Part shown: positions 7,861-17,049 of the stretch, piece after piece
Layout of the letters: every line of letters starts with the position of its first letter
Numbering within the stretch: the stretch's first letter is position 1
Source of the DNA: Ornithinibacillus sp. 4-3
Lineage (GTDB): Bacteria; Bacillota; Bacilli; Bacillales; Amphibacillaceae
Length of the DNA: 64,000 nt
NCBI RefSeq assembly: GCF_040958695.1
Contig: NZ_CP162599.1
Location: 716,001-780,000, forward strand
Direction: 5' to 3'
Notes under the pieces: generated by a model
Told to the model about the DNA's origin: nothing
Databases searched by the model: none
The model's input: the letters and a program-made list of their open reading frames with translations, nothing else
Position numbers and translations under genes: made by a program

Positions 7861-8394
7861 ATGTATAAAACATATTACAGCTCTCCGTTAGGTCAAATAC
7901 TTTTAATTAGCGATGACGACAATTTGCTTGCGTTGAAATTAGAATGCCATAGATTCTATGATAAATTCGAAGCTTCGGATTTAGTCCAAAAAGATGACCT
8001 AGGTGTTTTTAAAAATACTAAATTATGGTTAGATAATTATTTTGCAGGTAAAGCACCTGACATTGAAGAACTCCCACTTTCACCAGCAGGCAGTAAATTT
8101 AGGCAGGACGTCTGGAATATTCTATGTAAGATACCATATGGTGAAGTAATTACCTATGGTGAAATTGCAAAGAAGTTATCTCATAATACTGATATAAAGA
8201 TGTCTGCACAAGCTGTTGGTGGCGCAGTAGGACATAATCCAATATCCATTATTATTCCATGTCACCGTGTTGTAGGTGCAAACAATAATTTAACAGGGTA
8301 TGGTGGCGGAATAAAAAATAAAATCAAGTTATTAAAATTAGAAAAAGTTGATGTCGATCAATTTCATATTCCTACGTCTGGTACAGCATTATAG
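7861..8394 (+). CDS. ogt: Methylated-DNA--protein-cysteine methyltransferase
   Basis: This 177-residue suicide repair enzyme takes alkyl groups from O6-alkylguanine. The active site is IIPCHRVVGANNNLTGYGGG, with acceptor Cys134. The preceding DNA-binding segment is RQDVWNILCKIPYGEVITYGEIAKKL. The N-terminal ribonuclease-H-like domain (YYSSPLGQILLIS) is complete, and the length matches Ogt proteins. Residues 105-117 (LSHNTDIKMSAQA) show a small insertion relative to the common spacing. No Ada-type domain is fused. Confidence 0.93.
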   Translation: MYKTYYSSPLGQILLISDDDNLLALKLECHRFYDKFEASDLVQKDDLGVFKNTKLWLDNYFAGKAPDIEELPLSPAGSKFRQDVWNILCKIPYGEVITYGEIAKKLSHNTDIKMSAQAVGGAVGHNPISIIIPCHRVVGANNNLTGYGGGIKNKIKLLKLEKVDVDQFHIPTSGTAL

Positions 8395-8533
8395 AAAGTG
8401 ATTTAGAAATATGGCGAGTTGGTTATCGGAATATTGCAGCAATAATGGTAGGTATAATATAATGGCAGTATCACATAAGAGTAATTTTTACTTAAAAAAG
8501 ACCAAAAACTAATAGAATACAAGAAGGGAGCGT

Positions 8534-8578
8534 ATGAACAACACCACTTTTTGTTCATATAAAACTGACTATGTTTAA
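8534..8578 (+). CDS. 14-codon upstream ORF overlapping the M42 peptidase start, with a hairpin
   Basis: ATG 8534 has a strong AAGGGAG site, better than that of the peptidase gene. It encodes MNNTTFCSYKTDYV and stops at TAA 8576-8578, five bases past the peptidase ATG (8571). Its start codon lies in a perfect 9-bp hairpin, TATGAACAA (8533-8541) with TTGTTCATA (8551-8559). This looks like a translational-coupling leader, but it could be fortuitous. Confidence 0.35.
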   Translation: MNNTTFCSYKTDYV

Positions 8579-9599
8579 AAAAGACGAAACTGTTTCATTT
8601 TTAAAAGATTTACTTTTAATTAATAGTCCATCAGGCTATACAAAGCAGGCAGTACAATTTTTAAGAGAAACAATTGAAGGCTTTGGTTACGATACAATCA
8701 CAACACCTAAAGGGAATCTGATTGTTCATGTTGATGGTAAAGACCAATCTCAGACTCGTGCTTTAAGCGGGCATGTAGACACATTAGGTTTAATGGTTCG
8801 CTCGATCAATAGTGATGGAACATTAATGCTTACGAAATTAGGTGGTCCAATAACACAGACACTTGATGGAGAGTACTGTGACATTATTACACGTGATGAC
8901 AAGGTGTATACGGGAACGATTTTATCAAAATCACCATCTAATCATGTTTTTAAAGATGCTGCAAAAAAGGATCGTGAGATTGATAATCTGATCGTGAAGA
9001 TTGATGAGTGTGTGAAGAGTAAAGAAGATGTTCAGAAGCTTGGTATTCAAAATGGAGATTTCGTTGCTTATGATCCGAAGGTAGTGATTACGGATTCAGG
9101 ATTTGTGAAATCTAGATTTTTAGATGACAAAGCATCTGTCGCAATTTTAGTAAGTGTTTTAAAAGCGCTTAAAGAAGAAGGAATTGTTCCTGCGACAAAC
9201 TTGAAATTCATCTTTACAACTTATGAAGAGGTTGGTCATGGGGCGTCATGGATTCCTGAAGATATTACAGAGATGCTTGCAGTGGATATGGGATGTATCG
9301 GTCTTGATCTAGATTGTACGGAATTTGATGTATCCATCTGTGCAAAAGATTCTTCCGGCCCATATGACCGTGATTTAACAACGACTTTAATAAATCATGC
9401 GAAGGATCAAAAACTCAACTATGCGGTCGATATTTATCCGATGTATGCAAGTGATGCAACTGCTGCATTACGTGGTGGGGCAAATATTAAGGCAGCACTA
9501 ATCGGTCCAGGTGTTGCAAATAGTCACGGAATGGAACGTACACATATGGATGCGCTTGAGAATACATTTAAGTTAATTACAGCATATATTCAAAACTAA
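8571..9599 (+). CDS. M42-family metallo-aminopeptidase
   Basis: A 342-residue cytosolic dizinc peptidase of the M42 (PepA/YsdC, TET aminopeptidase) family. Visible metal and catalytic residues are SGHVDTLGLMV (His-x-Asp), RFLDDKAS (bridging Asp), TYEEVGHGAS (catalytic Glu pair), AVDMG and the late HGMERTH. Length matches the family. The ATG at 8571 has no good ribosome site of its own; the best site belongs to the short frame at 8534 that overlaps this start, suggesting reinitiation. Substrate specificity (glutamyl or general) cannot be read from sequence. Confidence 0.88.
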   Translation: MFKKDETVSFLKDLLLINSPSGYTKQAVQFLRETIEGFGYDTITTPKGNLIVHVDGKDQSQTRALSGHVDTLGLMVRSINSDGTLMLTKLGGPITQTLDGEYCDIITRDDKVYTGTILSKSPSNHVFKDAAKKDREIDNLIVKIDECVKSKEDVQKLGIQNGDFVAYDPKVVITDSGFVKSRFLDDKASVAILVSVLKALKEEGIVPATNLKFIFTTYEEVGHGASWIPEDITEMLAVDMGCIGLDLDCTEFDVSICAKDSSGPYDRDLTTTLINHAKDQKLNYAVDIYPMYASDATAALRGGANIKAALIGPGVANSHGMERTHMDALENTFKLITAYIQN

Positions 9600-9623
9600 A
9601 AAGAACCTATATTAATTTTTCCA

Positions 9624-9646
9624 AGGGGCATATATGATATGCCTCT
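9624..9646 (+). terminator. Possible weak terminator after the M42 gene
   Basis: AGGGGCATAT (9624-9633) pairs with ATATGCCTCT (9637-9646) with a 3-base loop. Only a mixed TCTTTGTG tract follows, so efficiency is doubtful. Confidence 0.45.
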
Positions 9647-9810
9647 CTTTGTGTGGTCTAATAGCACTTTTTGATAGGAATAAGGTATAATAGAAAAATT
9701 CAAATTCACATTGGTAAATTTGGTAGAAGTTTTATACGAAAAAAACTGTTCAATAATGAATACTAAATGATAAAATAATAGGTAATTAATTAGGAAGAAG
9801 AGGTGCGTAG

Positions 9811-11367
9811 ATGTACAATCAATCAGATAGTAAACAAGTTGAAATGATGGCAGTCCTGGATTTTGGTAGCCAATTTAATCAACTAATTACTCGGCGTATA
9901 CGAGAATTTGGCGTGTATTCAGAGCTATTACCACATACGGTGACAGCAGAAGAGTTAAAAGCATCCAATATAAAAGGAATAATTTTTTCTGGGGGACCAA
10001 TGAGCGTTTATGATAAAGAAGCTTTTTCGGTTGATCCAGAAATTTTTAATTTAGGTATTCCCATTTTAGGAATTTGTTATGGAATGCAATTGATGACACA
10101 TCATTTAGGCGGAAAAGTAGAACCTGCGAAAACACGAGAGTATGGGAAAGCTACTATAGAAATTAAAAATGGTGAGAGTGCATTATTTACAGATCTTGAG
10201 CCAGAAGAAACGGTTTGGATGAGCCACGGAGACTATGTGGCAGAAAAACCTGAAGGATTTGAAATTACTGCAGTGAATCCACATTGTCCTATTGCTGCAA
10301 TGGAGGATAAAGAGAAACAATTTTACGGGGTACAGTTCCATCCAGAAGTACGTCATACCGTTCATGGGGACAAACTGCTACGCAACTTTACCCTTAACGT
10401 GTGTGGTTTCCAAGGCGATTGGGATATGGGACAATTTATTGATATTGAGGTAGAGAAAATTCGCCAACAAGTAGGAGATAAAAAAGTGTTATTAGCTTTA
10501 TCAGGGGGAGTGGACTCCTCAGTTACTGGTGTTCTATTGAATAAAGCGATTGGTGATCAACTAACCTGTATTTTTGTAGATCATGGATTATTAAGAAAAG
10601 ATGAAGGCGATCAAGTGATGGAAAGCCTGTCCGGAAAATTTGGCTTAAACATCATTCGAGTGAATGCAAAGGATCGTTTTCTAGGCAAATTAAAAGGTGT
10701 AAGCGATCCTGAAACGAAACGGAAAATTATTGGTAATGAATTTATTGAAGTGTTTAATGATGAAGCGGCAAAATTAAAAGGAATTGACTTCTTAGCACAA
10801 GGAACGTTATATACAGATGTAATTGAAAGTGGAACAGCAACAGCTGAGACCATCAAATCCCACCATAATGTAGGTGGGTTGCCTGAAGATATGCAATTTG
10901 AACTGATTGAACCAATGAATACTTTATTTAAAGATGAAGTACGTGCATTAGGAGAAGAGCTAGGTATGCCATCTAGCTTAGTATGGAGACAACCATTCCC
11001 TGGACCAGGACTTGCCATTCGGGTATTAGGAGAAGTGACAGAAGAAAAGCTAGAAGTCGTACGTGAAAGCGATGCAATCTTGCGTGAAGAAATTACCAAT
11101 GCTGGTTTAGAGCGTGATGTATGGCAGTATTTTACCGTACTTACAGGTTTTAAATCTGTCGGAGTTATGGGAGACGGACGTACTTACGATTACACAATCG
11201 GAATTCGAGCTGTTACCTCCATTGATGGTATGACAGCGGATTGGGCACGTATTCCATTTGATGTACTGGAAAAAATCTCTACAAGAATTGTAAATGAAGC
11301 AAGTCATATTAACAGAGTTGTGTATGATATTACTAGCAAACCCCCAGCAACTGTGGAGTGGGAGTAA
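9811..11367 (+). CDS. guaA: GMP synthase (glutamine-hydrolysing)
   Basis: This 518-residue two-domain enzyme makes GMP from XMP, ATP and glutamine in the cytosol. The class I glutaminase domain has the nucleophile Cys89 in [10 protein letters not shown] and the HPEV His/Glu dyad. The synthetase domain has the PPi loop [11 protein letters not shown], and the C-terminal dimerisation domain ends KPPATVEWE. Full length. It stands alone here. Although guaA is often under purine control, no guanine riboswitch core was seen in the 210 bp upstream. Confidence 0.97.
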   Translation: MYNQSDSKQVEMMAVLDFGSQFNQLITRRIREFGVYSELLPHTVTAEELKASNIKGIIFSGGPMSVYDKEAFSVDPEIFNLGIPILGICYGMQLMTHHLGGKVEPAKTREYGKATIEIKNGESALFTDLEPEETVWMSHGDYVAEKPEGFEITAVNPHCPIAAMEDKEKQFYGVQFHPEVRHTVHGDKLLRNFTLNVCGFQGDWDMGQFIDIEVEKIRQQVGDKKVLLALSGGVDSSVTGVLLNKAIGDQLTCIFVDHGLLRKDEGDQVMESLSGKFGLNIIRVNAKDRFLGKLKGVSDPETKRKIIGNEFIEVFNDEAAKLKGIDFLAQGTLYTDVIESGTATAETIKSHHNVGGLPEDMQFELIEPMNTLFKDEVRALGEELGMPSSLVWRQPFPGPGLAIRVLGEVTEEKLEVVRESDAILREEITNAGLERDVWQYFTVLTGFKSVGVMGDGRTYDYTIGIRAVTSIDGMTADWARIPFDVLEKISTRIVNEASHINRVVYDITSKPPATVEWE

Positions 11368-11819
11368 TTCATTAAGAGCAAGTGTCGAGAAAAGTTTGCA
11401 TGAAGTAGGCGGAGCAGTGTATGAGGCTTTATTTAAAGCCATAGAGTTAGACAAAATATTAAGTAGTAATTGAATAGTTCGTTTTTGGGTAGTCTACAGT
11501 ACTCATATAATAGCCATAAGTTTTTACTTCCATACTTGTAAATTGTTCATAGATAAGTATATACATTTTATAATTATGAAAAATATCAAGAACTAATAAG
11601 CGGCTTTAGCTGTATATTTTATAGGGCTAAAGCCGCTTATTAGAAAAAAGAAAGAAGTTTTAACGCTAAAGTTCTGTCATCCACACATAGATCTTGTTTT
11701 GCGAAGCAAGTTAGTTTATACGAATCTAATTTAGAACGTTAGCCGCTCAGCATTATTTTCTTAACCTTATATATTTATCGGTATAGTCAAGACATTTCCT
11801 ATTTGTTTCATTGTTTCTA
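11368..11819. other. Gene-free region with nested inverted repeats
   Basis: No gene was recognised. A perfect 18-bp inverted repeat lies at 11593-11610/11626-11643. A second, GCTAAAGTTCT (from ~11664) against AGAACGTTAGC (to ~11743) with one mismatch, encloses a smaller hairpin (CTTGTTTTGCGAAGCAAG). The repeats share AGCGGCTnnnG-type sequence, suggesting a small structured or mobile-derived element. Confidence 0.35.
11593..11643. repeat. Perfect 18-bp inverted repeat, possible terminator
   Basis: CTAATAAGCGGCTTTAGC pairs with GCTAAAGCCGCTTATTAG across a 15-base loop. No T-run follows on the plus strand. On the minus strand a broken T-rich tract follows, so it might terminate the Sco operon at a distance of ~180 bp, or it may be a palindromic repeat. 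Confidence 0.55.
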
Positions 11820-12383
11820 TTAACGAATTTCTTTTATGTTTTTTATTACTTTCTCTACATAAGAATCATCATTATAATTATACTCATTTAGGACATAACC
11901 TTGATCATCTACTAAGTAAAAATTCGTTCCATGGATGACCTGATTAGAAGTATCAGGTTTTTGCACAATCGTCTGAAATTGTTCCCTCGCAAATTCTTCA
12001 ATTGTATCTTGAGTATATCCTGTTAACATATGCCAATTTGTTTCAGTATTTGTGAATTGTTGTATATATTCCTTCAATACATCCGGGGTATCAAGGTTAG
12101 GATCTACAGTGAATGAGACAAACTCGACGTTTAAGTCATTTGCCTCAATTTCTTTTTGTAGAGATGCCATTTCAAACATCATAGGTGGACAAACCGTTTC
12201 GCAATTCGTAAAAATAAAGCTGGCTATCCAAACTGTTCCATTCAAATTGTCTGTTCCAAATGGTTTCTCATTTTGATCTATAAATGAAAATGGATCAATT
12301 TTATTCCCGGTAGGTTGATTCGCACTACAAGCTGATAAAATTAATAGACAGACAAGAGAATAGATGATATATCGAATCTTCAT
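11820..12383 (-). CDS. SCO1/SenC-family copper-binding thioredoxin-like lipoprotein
   Basis: This 187-residue membrane-anchored protein has signal MKIRYIIYSLVCLLILSAC with the lipobox Cys. The copper-ligand motif is CETVC, and the distal ligand His is in VIHGTNFYLVDD. Sco proteins deliver copper or reduce thiols for the CuA centre of cytochrome oxidase and, in denitrifiers, of nitrous oxide reductase. It starts 2 bp after the histidine-kinase stop with GGAGCGG inside that gene, so it is the last gene of an RR-HK-Sco operon, divergent from the nos genes. This context suggests CuA maturation; that is inference. Confidence 0.9.
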   Translation of the reverse strand: MKIRYIIYSLVCLLILSACSANQPTGNKIDPFSFIDQNEKPFGTDNLNGTVWIASFIFTNCETVCPPMMFEMASLQKEIEANDLNVEFVSFTVDPNLDTPDVLKEYIQQFTNTETNWHMLTGYTQDTIEEFAREQFQTIVQKPDTSNQVIHGTNFYLVDDQGYVLNEYNYNDDSYVEKVIKNIKEIR

Positions 12384-12385
12384 GA

Positions 12386-13798
12386 TTATATTTCCGCTCC
12401 TTCTATGTCTAGATAAGGCAATTGTATTGTAATAGTTGTCCCCGTTGATTGAGTACTTGAAATAGTAAATTTTCCTTCATGTAATCGAACAATTTCCTTT
12501 ACTATAGATAATCCTAATCCAGTTCCTCCGGTTGTACGATTTCTAGCTTTATCCGATCGGAAAAAACGTTCTCCGATTCGCTCGATATCTTCTTTTGGGA
12601 TTCCTATCCCGTCATTGTTGATTTGGAATTGTACTGCTTTATTTACTTTTTTGAGCTTAATTAAAATGGCGCCTGATGATAACGAATATTTAATAGCATT
12701 ATCGATGATGTTATAAAACACTTGATGAATTCGATGTGAATCACCTAATACAACAAGATCTTCTTCTATATCAAGTTTTAAATGTAACTTTTTTTCTTTA
12801 ATATGAATCTCAAATAAATCAATTGTATCGAAAAGTAATTGTGCAATTGCAATAGGTTCCATGTTTGTTGAATAGGAGTTTTCCTGCAAATAATTCAAAT
12901 CCACGAGATCGTTAATTAATTTACTTAATCGATCTGTTTCTTTCTGTATAGTTGCTAAATAATTGGTTGCTTCTTCAGGAGAAGTATATATTTTTTGTTT
13001 TAATGCCTCAGTATATCCTCCAATATATGTAAGAGGAGTACGTAGTTCATGTACAATGTTTGAGGTGAATTCTTTTTTACGTTCTTCTAGTTGGCCTAAC
13101 GATAAACTCATCTGGTTGAAAGCTTTAATTAATTGACCAATTTCATCTTGACGATCTGTTTGTATAATATCTGAATAGTTACCTATTGAGACCTGATCTG
13201 ATAGTCGTTGTAAATCTTGAAGTGGTTTGAACATGGATTTCCAGATACGAGTAATTATCAGGAAGAAAAAGCAAAAAAACAACGATCCAGCGATAAGTAA
13301 TATTGGAATGCTATCACTAAATACATCTTGAATAGCTTCAAGTGGTACATATATGTATATAAACCCAATGAGCCCCTGGTCACCTTTGATTGGAAATATC
13401 GCTCCCAAAATTTCTCTATTTAGTTCTTCGACAAATCCTTCCTTCATTACATATTTTCCTTCTTCTAATTCAGATTGATCGTGTGAATCGATAAGATTTT
13501 CATAATTTATTTTATAAGGAAAGTATGATGACAGTTCATCTAAGTCATCAACAACAATAATTTCATATTCTGAAACTACGTTATACCATTGGATTTTTTC
13601 AATAATTTCATCACTTAATTCTCCATAATGATAATGAGAAGCTGTACGTTTACCTTGGTGGATGATAGAGTCTTCAATACTTGACACATATAATTTGGAA
13701 TATAAATAATGGATAAATAAAAATGAGACCAGAACTGAAAATCCAATACTGAAAATGATTATGAGTAATATTTTTTTATTAAATGTTAGATTTTTCAT
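12386..13798 (-). CDS. Membrane sensor histidine kinase (HAMP, HisKA, HATPase)
   Basis: A 470-residue kinase. It has TM1 (ILLIIIFSIGFSVLVSFLFI), a ~130-residue extracytoplasmic sensor, TM2 (IPILLIAGSLFFCFFFLII), HAMP, HisKA with the phosphorylated His in FTSNIVHELRTPL, then N box DNAIKYS, G1 NDGIGIP and G2 GGTGLGLSIV. The start at 13798 lies 1 bp after the response-regulator stop, with GAGGTG provided by that gene's end; upstream in-frame codons overlap the regulator. The ligand is unknown. Genomic position next to copper/nos maturation genes suggests it governs them. Confidence 0.9.
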   Translation of the reverse strand: MKNLTFNKKILLIIIFSIGFSVLVSFLFIHYLYSKLYVSSIEDSIIHQGKRTASHYHYGELSDEIIEKIQWYNVVSEYEIIVVDDLDELSSYFPYKINYENLIDSHDQSELEEGKYVMKEGFVEELNREILGAIFPIKGDQGLIGFIYIYVPLEAIQDVFSDSIPILLIAGSLFFCFFFLIITRIWKSMFKPLQDLQRLSDQVSIGNYSDIIQTDRQDEIGQLIKAFNQMSLSLGQLEERKKEFTSNIVHELRTPLTYIGGYTEALKQKIYTSPEEATNYLATIQKETDRLSKLINDLVDLNYLQENSYSTNMEPIAIAQLLFDTIDLFEIHIKEKKLHLKLDIEEDLVVLGDSHRIHQVFYNIIDNAIKYSLSSGAILIKLKKVNKAVQFQINNDGIGIPKEDIERIGERFFRSDKARNRTTGGTGLGLSIVKEIVRLHEGKFTISSTQSTGTTITIQLPYLDIEGAEI

Positions 13799-13799
13799 T

Positions 13800-14474
13800 T
13801 TACACCTCAAATTTATAACCGATCCCCCAAACAGTTTCAATCAAACTTCCATGGTTTCCCATTTTTAGTCTTAATGTCTTAATATGTGTATCCACTGTTC
13901 TTTCACTGCTGTTATGGTCTTCACCCCAGACGAGATATAATAATTGCTCTCTTGAGTATACGCGACCATTATTTTTCGCAAGAATATTGAGTAATCCGAA
14001 TTCTTTTCGTGTTAATGAAAGCAGAGAATCATTTAGTTTTACTTGGTGTGATTTATAATTAATTATAAGGGGGCCAAACGTTAGAATGTCAGAATCTCTC
14101 TTGTTACCATAAGTTCGTCTAAGAACCGATTCGATTCTAGCAAGAAGTTCTCCTGGCAAGAATGGCTTGACTATATAATCATCTCCACCTAGTTTTAGTC
14201 CATGGACTTTGTCCCATTCTTCTCCTTTTGCTGATAAAAAAATAAGTGGAATAGATGATAGTTGTTTAACTTCTTGAGCAAATGAAAATCCGTCCATAAA
14301 GGGCATCATTACATCTACCAGCAATAAATGTGGTTTCGCTTTATCTAATAATGCAAGAGCGTGAGAACCATTTGTTGCTTCAACGACTGTATACCCATCT
14401 TTCTCTAAAAAAGTTCGGATCATTTTCCTCATTTGTTCCTCGTCATCTATTATCATAACAATGGTTCGATTCAT
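13800..14474 (-). CDS. OmpR-family response regulator
   Basis: A 224-residue regulator. The receiver domain has the acidic pair DDEEQ, the phosphoacceptor Asp in LLLVDVMMPFMDG, switch Ser/Thr in IFLSAKG and Lys in YIVKPF. It is followed by a winged-helix output domain (LTRKEFGLLNILAKN, RTVDTHIKTLRLKMG). It is the first gene of the RR-HK-Sco operon and faces the nosDLYF operon. Direct TCACAT repeats between the two operons may be its binding site. Confidence 0.92.
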   Translation of the reverse strand: MNRTIVMIIDDEEQMRKMIRTFLEKDGYTVVEATNGSHALALLDKAKPHLLLVDVMMPFMDGFSFAQEVKQLSSIPLIFLSAKGEEWDKVHGLKLGGDDYIVKPFLPGELLARIESVLRRTYGNKRDSDILTFGPLIINYKSHQVKLNDSLLSLTRKEFGLLNILAKNNGRVYSREQLLYLVWGEDHNSSERTVDTHIKTLRLKMGNHGSLIETVWGIGYKFEV

Positions 14475-14650
14475 ACAAATACCCCATTTCTACAGTAAAT
14501 TCTTATACATTTAATTATAGAGAAAAAATATGAAATATGTGTGAAATCAGAAGCCCCTATTAATTTTCATTTCTTGATTAACATCATAGAACAAATTTTT
14601 GATGAATAACGGTTAAAAATTATCTCTCTTTGCTCAAAAAATCAATTTTA

Positions 14651-14677
14651 TTACACAATCTCACATTAACTTCACAT
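14651..14677. promoter_or_regulatory. Phased direct repeats, candidate response-regulator site
   Basis: TTACAC (14651), TCACAT (14661) and TCACAT (14672) are spaced 10 and 11 bp apart, the helical-turn spacing typical of OmpR/PhoB-type sites. A reverse copy, TGTGTGAA, lies near 14537-14544. They sit between the divergent regulator and nos operons. Function is inferred. Confidence 0.4.
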
Positions 14678-14857
14678 ATGTAATATATTATTTTGCTAAT
14701 GAGTTTAATGGAGGTGAAAAGTTATTAATAATTGAGTCAAGATGTTTGCTAGAAATTAAAAGAAAGCAAAATAGTAAGACTTCCTTTGTTTAATAATGAA
14801 TGAATTAGAATTTTGCAGATAAGTGAAAATCATGGGCTTACAAAGGGGGGAGTTTGT

Positions 14858-16171
14858 ATTAGAAAAAAATTTATTATGGTGACATTAGGTTTGCTGTTAA
14901 TCTTATTTTCTCCTATTTATGCAAATGCACAGGAAAAATCTATTCAATATCAGATTAAAGAATCACAATCAGGTGAAATTGTTAAACTAAATCAAGGTGA
15001 GTATATAGAAAATATTGTTATCGATAAACCTATTCATCTTATTGGTGATGAAAATGTAACTTTAATTCAAAAAGGATCCAATCCTACCATCACAATCAAA
15101 TCAAATAATGTAATAATTGAAAATCTGAATGTTAGACATATAGATACTGGTAGTAAGTCACCAGCTATTTTAATAAATGGTGATTATAACTCTTTAAATA
15201 ATATTCAGATTGATACTAATAGCTACGGAATCCAATTAGATCAGGCGAATGAAAATAACATATCATATGTAAGTATTTTAGGAAATGAAGATGAATCAAT
15301 AAAAAACCGAAATCATGGGATTGACTTGTGGGATTCGGATTATAATGAAATCTATGCTACACGAATAAGAAATGTTCAAGATGGTATTTACATTGAAAAA
15401 AGCAATAAAAATAAAATTCATCATAATATTGTCTCCCATTCTCGATATGGAACTCATCTTATGTTTACAAAAAATACCGAACTTATAGAAAATGAATTAT
15501 ATGAAAATATAAGTGGTATGTATATTATGGGAGCCGAAGGAACAGTAGCAAAACATAATATATTAAGAAATAATCAAGGAAATGTTCAATCGTTAGGCTT
15601 GTTCATATTTGATACGTCAGGAGCTACCATCACGGAGAATTCAATTGAAAATAATCGAATAGGATTTCTTATTGAAAGCGCGAGGGATAATAAATTAGCC
15701 TTTAATAATGTACAAGGTAATTATATTGGTATGCAATTTAAAAGGGCCGAAAATAACGATGTCGTTAACAATTCATTTATAGCAAATGTAGTACAAGGAC
15801 AAGCAACGGAGAGTTCTGAAAATGATACGAATCAAAACTATTGGGGAGACCACCTTAGTTTAGATATAACTGGAGACAAAACTAGTGACTTAACATATAA
15901 AATTGATCCTTTTTTTCTCAATTTAACGAATGAATTCCCGCCTTTTCAATTATTATTTCAGTCACCTGGGATGATATTTCTTGAACAGCTTATTTCTACA
16001 CCTGTAGACCAGCAACTAGTTGATGAGTCTCCATTAATGGAAAATCCGTTAATCAGTTCAAAGAACAATCAATCTATAAATCAAGTTTCTACTTTATTAT
16101 TTTGTATTTTTCTATTAATTTTTAGCATACTTATTATTTATTTGGGGGTAAAAAGCAATGAAAAAATTTAG
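14858..16171 (+). CDS. nosD: NosD-like periplasmic copper/nitrous oxide reductase maturation protein
   Basis: About 437 residues: a signal peptide (RKKFIMVTLGLLLILFSPIYANAQ), a long right-handed beta-helix with repeated N-N-x-I-x-x-N turns (NENNISYV, SNKNKIHHN, ARDNKLAFNNV), and a C-terminal helix (LLFCIFLLIFSILIIYLGV) that would anchor it. This matches NosD of CASH/parallel-beta-helix type, which works with NosF and NosY in assembling the CuZ site of N2O reductase. Start: GGGGGGAG (14845-14852) is ideally placed for an ATT codon at 14858, giving a perfect signal peptide. The first ATG is 14876, with no ribosome site. A non-standard start is therefore possible. Confidence 0.8.
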   Translation: MRKKFIMVTLGLLLILFSPIYANAQEKSIQYQIKESQSGEIVKLNQGEYIENIVIDKPIHLIGDENVTLIQKGSNPTITIKSNNVIIENLNVRHIDTGSKSPAILINGDYNSLNNIQIDTNSYGIQLDQANENNISYVSILGNEDESIKNRNHGIDLWDSDYNEIYATRIRNVQDGIYIEKSNKNKIHHNIVSHSRYGTHLMFTKNTELIENELYENISGMYIMGAEGTVAKHNILRNNQGNVQSLGLFIFDTSGATITENSIENNRIGFLIESARDNKLAFNNVQGNYIGMQFKRAENNDVVNNSFIANVVQGQATESSENDTNQNYWGDHLSLDITGDKTSDLTYKIDPFFLNLTNEFPPFQLLFQSPGMIFLEQLISTPVDQQLVDESPLMENPLISSKNNQSINQVSTLLFCIFLLIFSILIIYLGVKSNEKI

Positions 16172-17048
16172 TTTGTTATTTATGGTTTTAGTGGTAGTTG
16201 CCTTGGTTCTAGCTGCATGTGGTGAGGGAGATAATGGTAAGAAAGCAGAAGACGCCAATTCAGAGAATAAAGAGTCCGATGAAACTACTGAACTAGAATA
16301 TGAACCGGAACCAATTGATCCAGAAACGGATGTTTGTGTAGTTTGTGGAATGGCTATCGCGGATGATGAGCATGCAACGCAAATTATTTTAAAGAATCGT
16401 AAGCCATTAAAGTTTGATGATATTGGCGATATGTTTGTCTGGTTAGATGAAAATAGTGAGGACGATATTGGAGCTAAATTTGTACGCGACTTTCACACTT
16501 TGGAATGGATTCTACTTGAAAATGCAACGTTTGTTTATGACGAGGGGATAAGTACCCCGATGGGATTTGGAGTTATTTCATTTAAAGATAGTGAAGGAGC
16601 AGAAGCATATATAGAAGAAAATGGTTTTGGAAAACTTTTAAGTGCTACGGATTTATACAATCATGAATGGGAAATGATGATGGATCATGGTCATGAAGGA
16701 CATGACCATGGAGATCACAGCCATGGAGATCACGACCATGGGCATGGGTTTCATACAGAAGGATTTGACATGCACTTTACAGAACTTGAAAATGCAACGG
16801 TAGGAGAAGAAACTAAATTAGAGGTAAATATTACACTTGATGAAGCTGGTTTAGAAGGTGCTAAAGTTCGTTATGAAATTTGGAAGGAAGATAATACGGA
16901 CTGGGTAGACGCAAGTGAAGCTAATACAGGGAATTATGCTGCAGATTATACCTTTAAAGAAGCTGGTACATATATTATTCAAGTTCATGTAGAAGATGAT
17001 CATGATTTACACGAACACATGGAATATGAAGTCATTGTAAAGGAATGA
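16158..17048 (+). CDS. nosL: NosL-like copper lipoprotein with His-rich linker and FixH/YtkA-like domain
   Basis: This 296-residue lipoprotein (lipobox LAAC) overlaps the nosD end. Residues ~50-170 form a NosL domain: VCVVCGMAIADDEHATQI with the copper-binding Cys/Met, KFDDIGDMFVW and VRDFHT. A histidine-rich stretch follows (HGHEGHDHGDHSHGDHDHGH), then a ~95-residue beta-sandwich resembling FixH/YtkA (TVGEETKLEVNI, AGTYIIQVHVEDDHD). NosL is a Cu(I) chaperone for N2O reductase. The His-rich linker and the second domain are extra to classical NosL and suggest added metal storage or handover. Confidence 0.85.
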   Translation: MKKFSLLFMVLVVVALVLAACGEGDNGKKAEDANSENKESDETTELEYEPEPIDPETDVCVVCGMAIADDEHATQIILKNRKPLKFDDIGDMFVWLDENSEDDIGAKFVRDFHTLEWILLENATFVYDEGISTPMGFGVISFKDSEGAEAYIEENGFGKLLSATDLYNHEWEMMMDHGHEGHDHGDHSHGDHDHGHGFHTEGFDMHFTELENATVGEETKLEVNITLDEAGLEGAKVRYEIWKEDNTDWVDASEANTGNYAADYTFKEAGTYIIQVHVEDDHDLHEHMEYEVIVKE

Positions 17049-17049
17049 T

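Noticed and set aside
9660..9810. Guanine riboswitch or promoter upstream of guaA
   Set aside because: No purine-riboswitch core was found. TTGATA and TATAAT at 9671 and 9686 are only 9 bp apart, too close for a sigma-A promoter.
10611..11454. Antisense frames opposite guaA
   Set aside because: They mirror conserved guaA coding sequence and look like codon-composition shadows.
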